A stretch of 35,097 nucleotides of DNA from Bacillus sp. FJAT-29814 (GTDB lineage Bacteria; Bacillota; Bacilli; Bacillales; Cytobacillaceae). The stretch is taken from contig NZ_LMTJ01000012.1 in the NCBI RefSeq assembly GCF_001510715.1, positions 138,436-173,532 of the forward strand, written 5' to 3'. Positions within the stretch are counted from its first letter, which is position 1, and each line of letters opens with the position of its first letter. Shown piece after piece: positions 24,743 to 33,642 of the stretch. The translations under genes and the position numbers were made by a program. Below the pieces are notes generated by a model, which saw nothing but the letters and a program-made list of their open reading frames with translations, was not told the DNA's origin and ran no database searches.

Positions 24743-26187
24743 AAAAAATACGAAATAAGATTATCATCCTGTTTGCTTTTATATGGATTATGATTTCGCT
24801 AGTTTGGTTATTGATGATTTATTCTAATCAAAAAACAATTGAAAATTATAACCAAATATTACAAAGATACTTGATTATCAAGGATGTCTCGGAATTAAGC
24901 CAAAATTCGATTAATGCATTAAACTATTATTTGATTAGCCCATCTATTCAGACAAGAGATAATTATATAAGGTATAGCCGGGAATTAAAGAAAAATCAAC
25001 AAAAACTTAAGGTACTAAGAAACCAAAATAATTTCATCTCCCTCATGGATTATGAAAACATGATTAAAAATCAGTTGGAATCAATGGAATTAACTATCCA
25101 ATTTTCTCAAAAGAAAAACGACCCGAGAATATCCATTCATTTTAATGAGGCCGCAAAGACGTCTACTTATATTTCTGAAACATCTCTTTCATTAATCAGC
25201 GGAGAATTGAAGACCTATGTTAATTTTTATAGGGAGATTATTGACCAAAGTATAAACTCGGTCATGTTAAGTTTTTTAATATTAGCCTCAACTTCATTAT
25301 TGATATTATTAATCTTTTTCAAGTTTTCCAACGATTTAACTCGCCCTATTGTAACGTTGACGAAAGCAGCAAGGGAAATATCGAGTGGGAATTTTGATCA
25401 AAGCATCGATATCCGCACCAATGATGAGATTCATTTTCTTGCCAGCAGTTTTAATCAAATGAGAGTTAACATTAAAAAACTGATTGCCGAAATCCAAACA
25501 AAAGCGAAGGTGGAACATGAGTTGCAGGAACATAAATTGCTTTTAAAAGAAAGTGAATTGAAGTCCTTGCAAAGCCAGATTAATCCTCATTTCTTATTTA
25601 ATACATTAAACACCTTAGCTAGAAAAGCGTATTTGGAGAATGCCAGGGAAACTAGTGAATTAATCATCTCAGTATCAGATTTGCTTAGGTACAATTTAAA
25701 AAGCATGGATCAATCCTCGACCATCGAAAATGAATTGAAAGGGCTTGAGGATTATTTGACGATTCAAAAAGCTCGGTACGAGGAACGGGTGCAGTATTCC
25801 ATACATGTTGATAATGACTGTCTTTCCTTCCCAATACCAAGTCTCACACTTCAGCCGTTTGTTGAGAATGCATTAATCCATGCCGTTGAACCTTTTTCCA
25901 AAGGAGGGGCAATATCAGTTGCGATTCGAAAACATGAACATCAAGTAATGATTGAAATAGGAGATAATGGACCGGGTATTCCCCAAGAGACCATTCATGC
26001 CCTCCTTTCCGGGTCAGCAAAAAAAGCCTATAAGGGACATTCTACAGGGATTGGCATCCAAAATGTAATTCGCCGCTTACAGCTATTTTATGGAATGGAT
26101 GACATCATTGAAATAGAAGGTAATGAAAATCAGGGTACGCGGATTGTTATGAAATTACCGAATTCAGTGGGGGGAAGAGATGATTAA
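24739..26187 (+). CDS. sensor histidine kinase, YesM/LytS type
   Basis: A 482-residue two-component kinase. Membrane helices lie at about 7-29 and 176-198. They enclose a roughly 147-residue, highly helical extracytoplasmic domain without a recognisable ligand pocket. A HAMP domain follows (SNDLTRPIVTLTKAA to SSFNQMRVN). The phosphoacceptor is H284 in QINPHFLFN, typical of the His_kinase/LytS-YesM class. The ATP-binding domain has GDNGPGIP and GIGIQNV. A pocket-less helical sensor domain is what is seen where a separate binding protein senses the ligand. The start overlaps the upstream binding protein (ATGA), and its end overlaps the response regulator by 8 bp. Confidence 0.92.
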   Translation: MKKIRNKIIILFAFIWIMISLVWLLMIYSNQKTIENYNQILQRYLIIKDVSELSQNSINALNYYLISPSIQTRDNYIRYSRELKKNQQKLKVLRNQNNFISLMDYENMIKNQLESMELTIQFSQKKNDPRISIHFNEAAKTSTYISETSLSLISGELKTYVNFYREIIDQSINSVMLSFLILASTSLLILLIFFKFSNDLTRPIVTLTKAAREISSGNFDQSIDIRTNDEIHFLASSFNQMRVNIKKLIAEIQTKAKVEHELQEHKLLLKESELKSLQSQINPHFLFNTLNTLARKAYLENARETSELIISVSDLLRYNLKSMDQSSTIENELKGLEDYLTIQKARYEERVQYSIHVDNDCLSFPIPSLTLQPFVENALIHAVEPFSKGGAISVAIRKHEHQVMIEIGDNGPGIPQETIHALLSGSAKKAYKGHSTGIGIQNVIRRLQLFYGMDDIIEIEGNENQGTRIVMKLPNSVGGRDD

Positions 26188-26992
26188 GATACTAATTGTT
26201 GACGATGAACGTGTTGAGCGAGCTGCCCTTAAACAAATCTTAGAGGAAGGGATCGAGAATATTAGAATCGTAGGCGAGGCGGAAAATGGAACAATCGCCA
26301 TTCAAATGGTTGAGAAGCTAGAGCCGGACCTGATTTTGATGGATATTCAAATGCCGGAAACGGATGGATTAGAGGCGATATTAGAAATCAGCAAACTGAA
26401 TTCAGGGATTCAATATATTATCATTTCCGCATACGATACATTTGAATATGCAAGACAAGCTCTTCGTTTGGGGGTAAATGATTATTTGCTCAAACCTAGC
26501 CGGCCGAAATCCGTAATTGAAACAGTCACGAGAGTCATTCAAAGAATCCATGAACGAAAAAAAGAATTAGAGTTGATGAAACAAGAGAAGGAAAGATTGA
26601 AACAATTATTATCTGTCTTTGAAGGAGAGCAGAAAGCTCAGCGTTTAATTGATGAAAAAGAAGAAAATAAATTGAAACAATTTATTATGGAAAATTACCA
26701 TAAGGACATTACTCTGGAAACGGTTGCGGAACACGTAAACCTTAGCCCTTATTACGTCAGCAAACTTTTCAAAGAAAAAAGCGGCACCAACTTTATTGAT
26801 TTTCTGACTGAATGCAGAATTGAGAATGCAAAAAGGTTAATGGGTGACCCTTCTAAAAGTCTGAAAGAAATTGCGATTGATGTCGGTTTTCATGATCCGA
26901 GCTACTTTAGCAGGGTGTTTAAAAGAAGTCAAGGGATATCGCCAACGGATTATCGGAAAATTGCGTTACAGCATCACCAAAAAATCCTATAG
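26180..26992 (+). CDS. response regulator with AraC-type DNA-binding domain, YesN-like
   Basis: A 270-residue cytoplasmic regulator. The receiver has the acidic pair DDE near residue 8, phospho-acceptor D55 in LILMDIQMP, and K105 in LLKPS. A coiled linker rich in Lys/Glu (about 118-160) joins it to two AraC helix-turn-helix motifs: TLETVAEHVNLSPYYVSKLF and SLKEIAIDVGFHDPSYFSRV, ending in GISPTDYRK. It is the partner of the overlapping kinase gene. Likely targets are the glycosidase and binding-protein genes downstream, by position only. Confidence 0.94.
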   Translation: MIKILIVDDERVERAALKQILEEGIENIRIVGEAENGTIAIQMVEKLEPDLILMDIQMPETDGLEAILEISKLNSGIQYIIISAYDTFEYARQALRLGVNDYLLKPSRPKSVIETVTRVIQRIHERKKELELMKQEKERLKQLLSVFEGEQKAQRLIDEKEENKLKQFIMENYHKDITLETVAEHVNLSPYYVSKLFKEKSGTNFIDFLTECRIENAKRLMGDPSKSLKEIAIDVGFHDPSYFSRVFKRSQGISPTDYRKIALQHHQKIL

Positions 26993-27021
26993 GTTAGCAA
27001 TAATGTACAAGAGATAATTTT

Positions 27022-27036
27022 TTGAAAGCGCTTAAT
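27022..27036 (+). promoter_or_regulatory. candidate cre (CcpA) site before the second binding-protein gene
   Basis: TGAAAGCGCTTAAT at 27023-27036 matches the Bacillus cre consensus TGWAARCGYTWNCW at 13 of 14 positions. It overlaps a possible -35 (TTGAAA 27022-27027) and lies 54 bp before the start at 27090. That suggests glucose repression of the downstream genes. Confidence 0.55.
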
Positions 27037-27089
27037 TGCTGATAAAATAAATTTGATATATTCAAATAAATGGGAGCAACGGCAGACGA

Positions 27090-28172
27090 ATGGGGAGAAT
27101 AAGAAAAAGGTACATATTTTTCATTATGTTCGTATCTATTTGGCTTGTGTTAGCGTGGTGGATTTCAAATACAAAAACGATTTCAAAGCCATCAGAAGAT
27201 AAGATTACTTATAACAAACAGGCTGGGATATCTAAACAGAAGAAAATTAAAATTGGCTTTGCAATGGATACATTACGGGAAGAGCGGTGGCTGCGAGACC
27301 GAGATTATTTAGTTGAAAAAGGGAAAGAATTAGGCGTTGATGTCATCGTTCAAGCCGCCGAAAGGGATAATGCAAGGCAAATCGTTCAAGCGGAAACATT
27401 AATTAGTCAAGGTGTTGATGTTTTAATTATCGTTCCGCATAGCGCGGCGGCGGCGGCGGCTATTGTGGAAAAAGCGCATAAAGCAGGTATTAAAGTAATA
27501 GCGTATGACCGTTTGATCACAAATGCCGACCTTGATTTGTACATTTCCTTTGATAGCATCTTAATTGGGGAACTGCAAGCAGGAGCAGTTGTGAAACAAG
27601 TTCCCAAGGGTAATTATGTCCTCATCGAAGGTGCAGAGACCGACTATACATCCCATTTGTATAAAGAAGGACAAATGAAAGTGTTGCAACCATTGATTGA
27701 TAAAGGGGATATTCAGATTGTATACGAACAGTGGACGAAAGATTGGAACCCAACCGATGCAAAGGCCAATGTAGAAATTGCACTGAGGGCCAATCATAAC
27801 CAGATTGATGCCATAATTGCTGCAAACGATGCGACTGCAGAAGCAGCAATTGAAGCTTTGTCTGCACAGAACATGACAAGGAAGGTTCCTGTAAGCGGTT
27901 TGGATGCTGAGCTTGCTGCATGCAGGAGGATTATGAACGGAACCCAATTAATGACTGTCTATACCTCGGTCAAAGATATGGCGGAAACTGCCATAACTGC
28001 AGCCATTAAAATGGCTAGAAGGGAAAAAGTGCCCACTAATTCGACAATAAATAATGGAAAAATTAATGTACCGACTATTTTACTTCAACCTGTAGCGGTA
28101 ACCAAAGAAACGATGGATGAAACGGTTATTGCCACAGGATTTCACAAGCGGGAAGAAGTTTATCAAAAATAA
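27090..28172 (+). CDS. membrane-anchored XylF/ChvE-like sugar-binding protein
   Basis: A 360-residue periplasmic-binding-fold protein of the D-xylose/multiple-sugar type: KIGFAMDTLREERWLRDRD, ISQGVDVLIIVPH, AGIKVIAYDRLI, IDAIIAANDATAEAAIEAL and a VPVSGLDAE block. This is the XylF layout. The N terminus has one membrane helix (about 7-26) after RIRKR, with no lipobox cysteine, so it is probably tethered by the helix. No permease or ATPase gene adjoins it, which argues for sensing over transport. The ATG has only a weak GGGAGC-like site. It follows the response regulator by 97 bp with a cre-like site between them. Confidence 0.9.
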   Translation: MGRIRKRYIFFIMFVSIWLVLAWWISNTKTISKPSEDKITYNKQAGISKQKKIKIGFAMDTLREERWLRDRDYLVEKGKELGVDVIVQAAERDNARQIVQAETLISQGVDVLIIVPHSAAAAAAIVEKAHKAGIKVIAYDRLITNADLDLYISFDSILIGELQAGAVVKQVPKGNYVLIEGAETDYTSHLYKEGQMKVLQPLIDKGDIQIVYEQWTKDWNPTDAKANVEIALRANHNQIDAIIAANDATAEAAIEALSAQNMTRKVPVSGLDAELAACRRIMNGTQLMTVYTSVKDMAETAITAAIKMARREKVPTNSTINNGKINVPTILLQPVAVTKETMDETVIATGFHKREEVYQK

Positions 28173-28272
28173 TTTTTCGTAACTTAAAGGGGGTGAATTT
28201 TAAAAAAGTATTGTATCAATATGTCTCCGGTTTTTAAGGACCAAAAACAGTGAGAATAGGGGAGGAAGAAGA

Positions 28273-31200
28273 TTGCATCTTAAAAAGTCATTTAAAAAGA
28301 TTCTCAGTATTTCTATGGCTCTCTTAATTTCAACCTCAGGATTAGTTGCTACGAATAGTACCACCAACGCTAAAATGAATAATTCCAACACTGTAGATAC
28401 CACTACAAAACTATTAAACGATACGTATTCATTGAAGAAAGCAATTCAATATAATAATGTCTATCAATTGCACAAAAACTGGCAAATACAATCATCCGCA
28501 GTTGCGATAGAGGATGGAGCAGCTATTTCAACAAACGGCTATAATTCGAACGGGTGGTACAACACTACTGTTCCAAATACTGTAATGGGGGCCCTTGTAG
28601 ATGCCGGCGACATTGAAGACCCGTTTATTCATGATCGAATTTCCCGCACAGACGAAGCAAGATTTAATGTTCCTTGGTGGTATCGGACTGAGTTTACACT
28701 CCCGGCTAGCGAGCAAGGCAAAAAAATCCAAGTTAATTTCCAGGGGATTGGTTATCAAGCCGATATTTGGGTAAACGGAAAGAAGATAGCCGATAAATCG
28801 GATATTATGGGTTCATTCCGAACCTATGAATTGGATATTACAAATTATGTTAAGGCAGACGGCAAAACGAAAAATACCCTTGCGGTTGAAGTAACAAAGT
28901 CCAATTTTGGTAAAGATTTCTCTATTTACTGGGTTGACTGGGTGCCTAGGCCGACTGACAATAACATGGGCTTATGGCGTGATGTATTTATCACCACCAG
29001 CAATACCGTAACAACACGTAATCCGTTTGTTACATCAAAAGTAGATAAAGACCTTTCGACTGCCAGTTTAAATGCCTATGTTGATTTAACGAATTTTTCC
29101 GATCAGACCATAACAGGAACGGTTGAAGCAACCATTAAGGATCCTTCTGGCAAGGTTGTGGCAGCTGTTTCACAGCCTGTTACACTGAAGGCGAATGCAG
29201 TCGATCAAGAAGTTGCTTTTACGTCCGGAAATTTCAATGATTTAAAGATCAAAAATCCAAAATTATGGTGGCCGGTGGGTATGGGTGAGCCATCAATGCA
29301 TACGATTGAATTCAAGTTTAAGGAAAGTGATAACAAAGTCGGAGACAGCATTACCCAAAGATTTGGCATTCGTGAAGTTACGACAGAAATGAATGTATCA
29401 CCGTCTACGAAAACCAATCCGCCGCTTAAGGATATGGTGCAATTCTATGTCAACCACAAGCCTGTTTTGATTAAAGCTGGCGGATATTCGCCAACAGACT
29501 TGTATCTAAGACGTAATATGGATACAAATATGGCGGTTATCCAGTACTTAAAGGATATGGGTTTAAATGCCATCAGGGATGAGGGGATTTTCTTTGATGA
29601 GCGCCTGATTGATCTTTTGGATGAAAACGGAATGTTCTACATGGGCGGATGGGTTTGCTGCAGCAAATGGCAGCAGCCGGCGGCATACAGTGACGCAGAC
29701 CTGCATATTGCCAATGAATCCTTGATTTCGCAGCTACGTTTATTGCGTGTTCATCCGAGTATGATTGCGTGGATGAATGGAAGTGATAATCCAGCTTCTT
29801 ATGGAAAGGATATTCCAGCAGGTGGATCTGTTGACCGAGGAAAAGAAGTGGAACAGTCATTCTTCGATATTGAAAATCGACTACATTGGGATGAAAATGG
29901 GGCAATCATTTCGAGTGGTTCGGCGAAGGTAGCTGAGTTAACCGGAACCGTCAGCGGCATGCATATGGATGCTTCCTATGATTATGCACCTCCGGCGATG
30001 TGGTTCGAGGATATGGATCTTGGAGGAGCGTTTGGATTTACCTCAGAGGCCGGACCTGGTCCAAGTATTCCGGTTATCGAAACGATGAAGAAAATTCTGC
30101 CGGAAAATAACTTATGGCCGTACAATGTTGGTGGCGATAATTACCAGCAATGGAATTATCATAACGCCAGAGGAAGTTTCCGGGATCTCTCCAAATTCAA
30201 CCTTGCAATGGATAACCATTACGGTGAGTCACATAGTCTTGAAGAATATAACATCAAAGCACAGATGCAGCAATATGACTCGCAGCGCGCGGTATTTGAG
30301 GCTTTAAATGCTAACAAATATACGAAGGCGACAGGCTGGGTTCAGTGGATGCTCAATAACGGTTGGCCAAGTATGTTCTGGAACCTGTTTGATTTCTATT
30401 TAAATCCGAACGGTTCCTATTTCGGCGCTAAAAAAGGAAATGAGCCGCTTCATATCATGTTTGACTATGCCTCTAAGGAGGTCAAAATTCTCAATAGCAC
30501 AAATAAGGATTACAGTGGTCTGAAAGCAAAGGTTCAAGTATTCAATATTGATAGCAAGAAACTGTATGATAAAGAATTTAATAATCTTGCTGTCACTCCA
30601 GACGGTGCAAGCGCAACTGTAGGCAGCACGCCGAAACAAATCGGCTACCAAACTATTAATTTCAATGGCAAGATTGAAACAGCCAGCGGTATTACCATTG
30701 TTGATAAAATTATTGAAAGAGATTTAAAGGTTTCGCCAACTTACTTTATCCGCCTTGAATTAAGGGATGCGAAAGATAATCTTGTAAGTATCAATTCTTA
30801 TGCACAAACAACGAAAAAAGATTTGGTAAGGTACCAGAACCACAGCTGGAACTATACACCACAAGATCAGTTTGCCGACTTTACTCAATTACAATTGCTT
30901 GACCCAGTTGAACTTCAAATCGAAGGAAAACCTAAAACAGTAAACAATGGCCAGGAACAAACGATTACGTATACCGTGAAAAATAAGGGTAATTCAATCG
31001 CATACGGTGTATTCGCTAAAATCAAAAAAGGCGCTAACGGGGACTTGGTGGCACCAGTTCTAATGGAGGATAACTACTTTATGCTGCTGCCTGGTGAAAA
31101 GAGGACCCTTTCTGCCACCTATAATTTGTCCGATTTAGGTGATGTTACTCCAGTTATTGAGGTAAACAGTTACAATAACTTAACGTCAAAGGGTAAACCT

Positions 31201-31947
31201 ATACCATCCGGTGAGAATCTTGCTTTTGGAAAAACAGCATCTGCTTCATCCACACAGGGGACAACGAATACTCCTGATAAAGCTTTAGACAGTACGATGT
31301 TCACAAAATGGCAAAGTTCTACCAATGCTACAACCGGTGCTGACCCACAATGGTTCAAGGTCGATTTTGGCAAGCCGACAAATTTTGATAGAACCATCGT
31401 TCGCTGGGATTATGCAAACTATGCCCGCAATATAGTCGTTGAAGTTTCGGATGATAACGTGAATTGGGAGCAAGTTTACAGCGGTACAAATGTGAACGGT
31501 TCAGCCGTAAGTGACCTAGAGTTCGATACGGTGACAAAACGTTATATCAGACTGACTATGTCCGGAAAACGTCCTGCTGGTCCGCAGATCGGTTCGGGCG
31601 GAACGGGTAATGGTGTAATCGGATTGGGGGCCACTGCGGCTTCTACCAGCTTTAATATTGCTTCATTTGAGGTATACTCCGAGCCGGTAAGTCTCAATAC
31701 GATCCAGGAGAAACTGGAGAAATATATCTCTGCTAATGAAATTGTTGCACCATTAACCGATCAACTCAGAAATAACCTGCAACAGGCCATCCACCATGAG
31801 GAACAGGGCCAACGTGACCAGGCTGTAAAAAGTCTAAATGATTTCCTCAAGCATATGAACAATGACGCCCATAAGGATAAAATATCTGTGCAGGCTAAAG
31901 AAAAGTTGACTGCGGAAATAGAGGACTTATTAAAAGAGTGGAAATGA
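28273..31947 (+). CDS. secreted GH2 exo-beta-D-glucosaminidase-like enzyme with CBM32 and FIMAH domains
   Basis: A 1224-residue exported glycosidase starting with TTG behind GGGGAGGAAG. The signal peptide covers about residues 1-34. Then come the GH2 sugar-binding domain (FQGIGYQADIWVNGKKI), an Ig-like domain and a TIM barrel. The acid/base position is D505 in WMNGSDNPA and the nucleophile is E592 in FTSEAGPGPS. An Asp acid/base and this SEAGPG form are, as I recall, typical of the CsxA exo-glucosaminidase subgroup, whereas beta-galactosidases have Asn-Glu. After more Ig-like modules follow an F5/8 type C (CBM32-like) domain (about 975-1135) and a helical FIMAH-like tail (about 1140-1224). 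It should release glucosamine or related residues from polysaccharide ends. Substrate not proven. Confidence 0.88.
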   Translation: MHLKKSFKKILSISMALLISTSGLVATNSTTNAKMNNSNTVDTTTKLLNDTYSLKKAIQYNNVYQLHKNWQIQSSAVAIEDGAAISTNGYNSNGWYNTTVPNTVMGALVDAGDIEDPFIHDRISRTDEARFNVPWWYRTEFTLPASEQGKKIQVNFQGIGYQADIWVNGKKIADKSDIMGSFRTYELDITNYVKADGKTKNTLAVEVTKSNFGKDFSIYWVDWVPRPTDNNMGLWRDVFITTSNTVTTRNPFVTSKVDKDLSTASLNAYVDLTNFSDQTITGTVEATIKDPSGKVVAAVSQPVTLKANAVDQEVAFTSGNFNDLKIKNPKLWWPVGMGEPSMHTIEFKFKESDNKVGDSITQRFGIREVTTEMNVSPSTKTNPPLKDMVQFYVNHKPVLIKAGGYSPTDLYLRRNMDTNMAVIQYLKDMGLNAIRDEGIFFDERLIDLLDENGMFYMGGWVCCSKWQQPAAYSDADLHIANESLISQLRLLRVHPSMIAWMNGSDNPASYGKDIPAGGSVDRGKEVEQSFFDIENRLHWDENGAIISSGSAKVAELTGTVSGMHMDASYDYAPPAMWFEDMDLGGAFGFTSEAGPGPSIPVIETMKKILPENNLWPYNVGGDNYQQWNYHNARGSFRDLSKFNLAMDNHYGESHSLEEYNIKAQMQQYDSQRAVFEALNANKYTKATGWVQWMLNNGWPSMFWNLFDFYLNPNGSYFGAKKGNEPLHIMFDYASKEVKILNSTNKDYSGLKAKVQVFNIDSKKLYDKEFNNLAVTPDGASATVGSTPKQIGYQTINFNGKIETASGITIVDKIIERDLKVSPTYFIRLELRDAKDNLVSINSYAQTTKKDLVRYQNHSWNYTPQDQFADFTQLQLLDPVELQIEGKPKTVNNGQEQTITYTVKNKGNSIAYGVFAKIKKGANGDLVAPVLMEDNYFMLLPGEKRTLSATYNLSDLGDVTPVIEVNSYNNLTSKGKPIPSGENLAFGKTASASSTQGTTNTPDKALDSTMFTKWQSSTNATTGADPQWFKVDFGKPTNFDRTIVRWDYANYARNIVVEVSDDNVNWEQVYSGTNVNGSAVSDLEFDTVTKRYIRLTMSGKRPAGPQIGSGGTGNGVIGLGATAASTSFNIASFEVYSEPVSLNTIQEKLEKYISANEIVAPLTDQLRNNLQQAIHHEEQGQRDQAVKSLNDFLKHMNNDAHKDKISVQAKEKLTAEIEDLLKEWK

Positions 31948-31998
31948 TTTAACTAATTTCAAAAATACCTGCTCTTTAATAATTAAACGATTAACGAG

Positions 31999-32036
31999 GC
32001 AAAGGGCAATCTTTTTATGATTGTCCTCTGCTTTCT
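31999..32036 (+). terminator. probable terminator after the GH2 gene
   Basis: GCAAAGGGCAATC / GATTGTCCTCTGC stem (one mismatch, one wobble) with a 7-nt loop, then a short T-rich stretch. Confidence 0.6.
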
Positions 32037-32039
32037 ATC

Positions 32040-32222
32040 CTGAATTTTATCGGCACCTACTATAAAATATGGATTTGGGATTCTCTTAAAGAAATCCAAG
32101 CAGAACACGGTGATAAGGTTCCTGTTATTCAGGTAATGAACATGTCTCATTATGCGTTGGCAAAAGCCGGCGAGATCTTTGAAGAAGGGGCATATAGGGA
32201 ATATATCCAAAATACTAATTAG
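32040..32222 (+). pseudogene. C-terminal remnant of an unidentified gene
   Basis: An open frame without a start or ribosome binding site runs to TAG 32222. It encodes a protein-like tail with YYKIWIWDSLKEIQ, KVPVIQVMNMSHY and ALAKAGEIFEEGAYREYI. Composition and amphipathic pattern look like real coding sequence. The frame passes upstream through the terminator hairpin to a stop at 31992, so the 5' end of the gene is gone. I do not recognise the family. Confidence 0.45.
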
Positions 32223-32306
32223 GGTCTGCTGAATAATTGGAAAATTCAATATAAACAATGGTTTTTCTGCTTTAAAAAATATCGTAATCATAGGAGGTAA
32301 GTAGCT

Positions 32307-33575
32307 ATGGAATCAAAGAAACAATCGAAACTCACGACCTTTATGGAAGAAAAGTTTGTGCCCGTCGCGGCAGAAATCGGAGGTCAAAGGCATTTGCTGG
32401 CTCTGCGTGACGGCATTGTCATGATAATGCCGCTGTTGATTTTAGGCGCTTTCGCTATGATAATCATAGACTTCCCTATTCCTGCTTGGATAGCCCTTAT
32501 GGAGTCTGCAGGTTGGAGCTGGGGCGGTAAAATCGACATCTTGATAGACGCAACGTTCGGCATCATGGCAATAATCGCCGCGTTTGGCGTCGCAAGCTCG
32601 TTGGCTAGCAGCTACCAAAAGAATGATGGCACCTCTGTAGATGGTATCCCCGCGGGCATACTCGCCATAGCATCATTCTTTGTTGTTACCCAAAAAGACG
32701 GTACGGGTTCTGAAAATCTTTTTGTTGCTATGGCTTTCGCTATACTTACTGCTGAAATCTATCGTCTGTTCGTCCAAAAAAACTGGATCATCAAGCTGCC
32801 AGCCACCGTACCAGTAGCAGTTTCAAGACAGTTTTCAGCACTGCTTCCGGGGCTGGCTATCCTTGGTATCTCGTGGCTTATCATTGCCGTACCGATGTCG
32901 TATACCGGTTATCATACTATATCTCATTGGCTGAATGAAGGTCTGTTCTCCTGGCTAACCAATTTCGGTCTTTCGTATCCGTTCATGATGTTTGGATCCT
33001 TTATCGAGCATTTGTTGTGGACATTCGGTCTGCACGGTTCCGCAATTATAATATTCCCTTTCTTCGAGCCACTTTGGATCAGCGTTACCCATGTCGGAAC
33101 GACTTCCATCATCACATGGCCATTCTATGAAAACAACGTATGGCTCGGCGGTTCGGGCGCTACATTGCCTGTGGTTATCTATATGTTGTTATTTGCTAAG
33201 TCAAAGCTACTCAAAGATGTCGGTAAGATTTCCATAGGACCTGGTATATTTAATATTAACGAGCCGGTCACGTTCGGTCTTCCTATCGTTTTGAACCCTA
33301 TGCTTATGATACCGTTCATAATCTCCCCGCTCGTGATCGTCACCATCATGTATGTAGGCACATCAATCGGTCTGTTCCCTATAATGGATAAGATCGTGCC
33401 ATGGACGACACCCATCTTTATTAGCGGTTTCCTTGCAGCCTCAGGTGATATAAGTAGCAGGTTAATGGCTGTGCTGGCTCAAGTCATATGTTTTTCCGCA
33501 TCGTTCATTATCTATCTGCCTTTCATCCGCGCATGGGATAAAATCAACCTGAAACGTGAGTCGGGAGAAGCTTAA
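32307..33575 (+). CDS. PTS EIIC permease, lactose/cellobiose/chitobiose family
   Basis: A 422-residue membrane permease of the phosphotransferase system with about ten helices. Conserved landmarks are LRDGIVMIMPLLILGAF at the N terminus, the FGLHG loop (H243) and NEPVTFG (N318, E319), the latter being the sugar-site motif of cellobiose/chitobiose EIIC. AGGAGGT precedes the ATG. No EIIA or EIIB gene accompanies it in the window, so it must borrow them or be non-functional. It uses ATA and CGT/CGC codons more freely than the backbone genes, a sign of transfer. A terminator follows. Confidence 0.92.
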   Translation: MESKKQSKLTTFMEEKFVPVAAEIGGQRHLLALRDGIVMIMPLLILGAFAMIIIDFPIPAWIALMESAGWSWGGKIDILIDATFGIMAIIAAFGVASSLASSYQKNDGTSVDGIPAGILAIASFFVVTQKDGTGSENLFVAMAFAILTAEIYRLFVQKNWIIKLPATVPVAVSRQFSALLPGLAILGISWLIIAVPMSYTGYHTISHWLNEGLFSWLTNFGLSYPFMMFGSFIEHLLWTFGLHGSAIIIFPFFEPLWISVTHVGTTSIITWPFYENNVWLGGSGATLPVVIYMLLFAKSKLLKDVGKISIGPGIFNINEPVTFGLPIVLNPMLMIPFIISPLVIVTIMYVGTSIGLFPIMDKIVPWTTPIFISGFLAASGDISSRLMAVLAQVICFSASFIIYLPFIRAWDKINLKRESGEA

Positions 33576-33597
33576 TTTACTACTAAAGAAATTGAAG

Positions 33598-33628
33598 AAT
33601 CCCCTGCACTTTAAGGGCAGGGGATTTT
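33598..33628 (+). terminator. intrinsic terminator after EIIC gene
   Basis: AATCCCCTGC / GCAGGGGATT perfect 10-bp stem, 9-nt loop, TT tail. Read-through to the RDD gene is possible because its ribosome binding site follows directly. Confidence 0.78.
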
Positions 33629-33642
33629 GAGGAGACGGTTCT

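Noticed and set aside
28193..28237. 14-codon GTG frame behind AAAGGGGG before the GH2 gene
   Set aside because: Too short to judge and without a following hairpin, so a regulatory leader cannot be supported.
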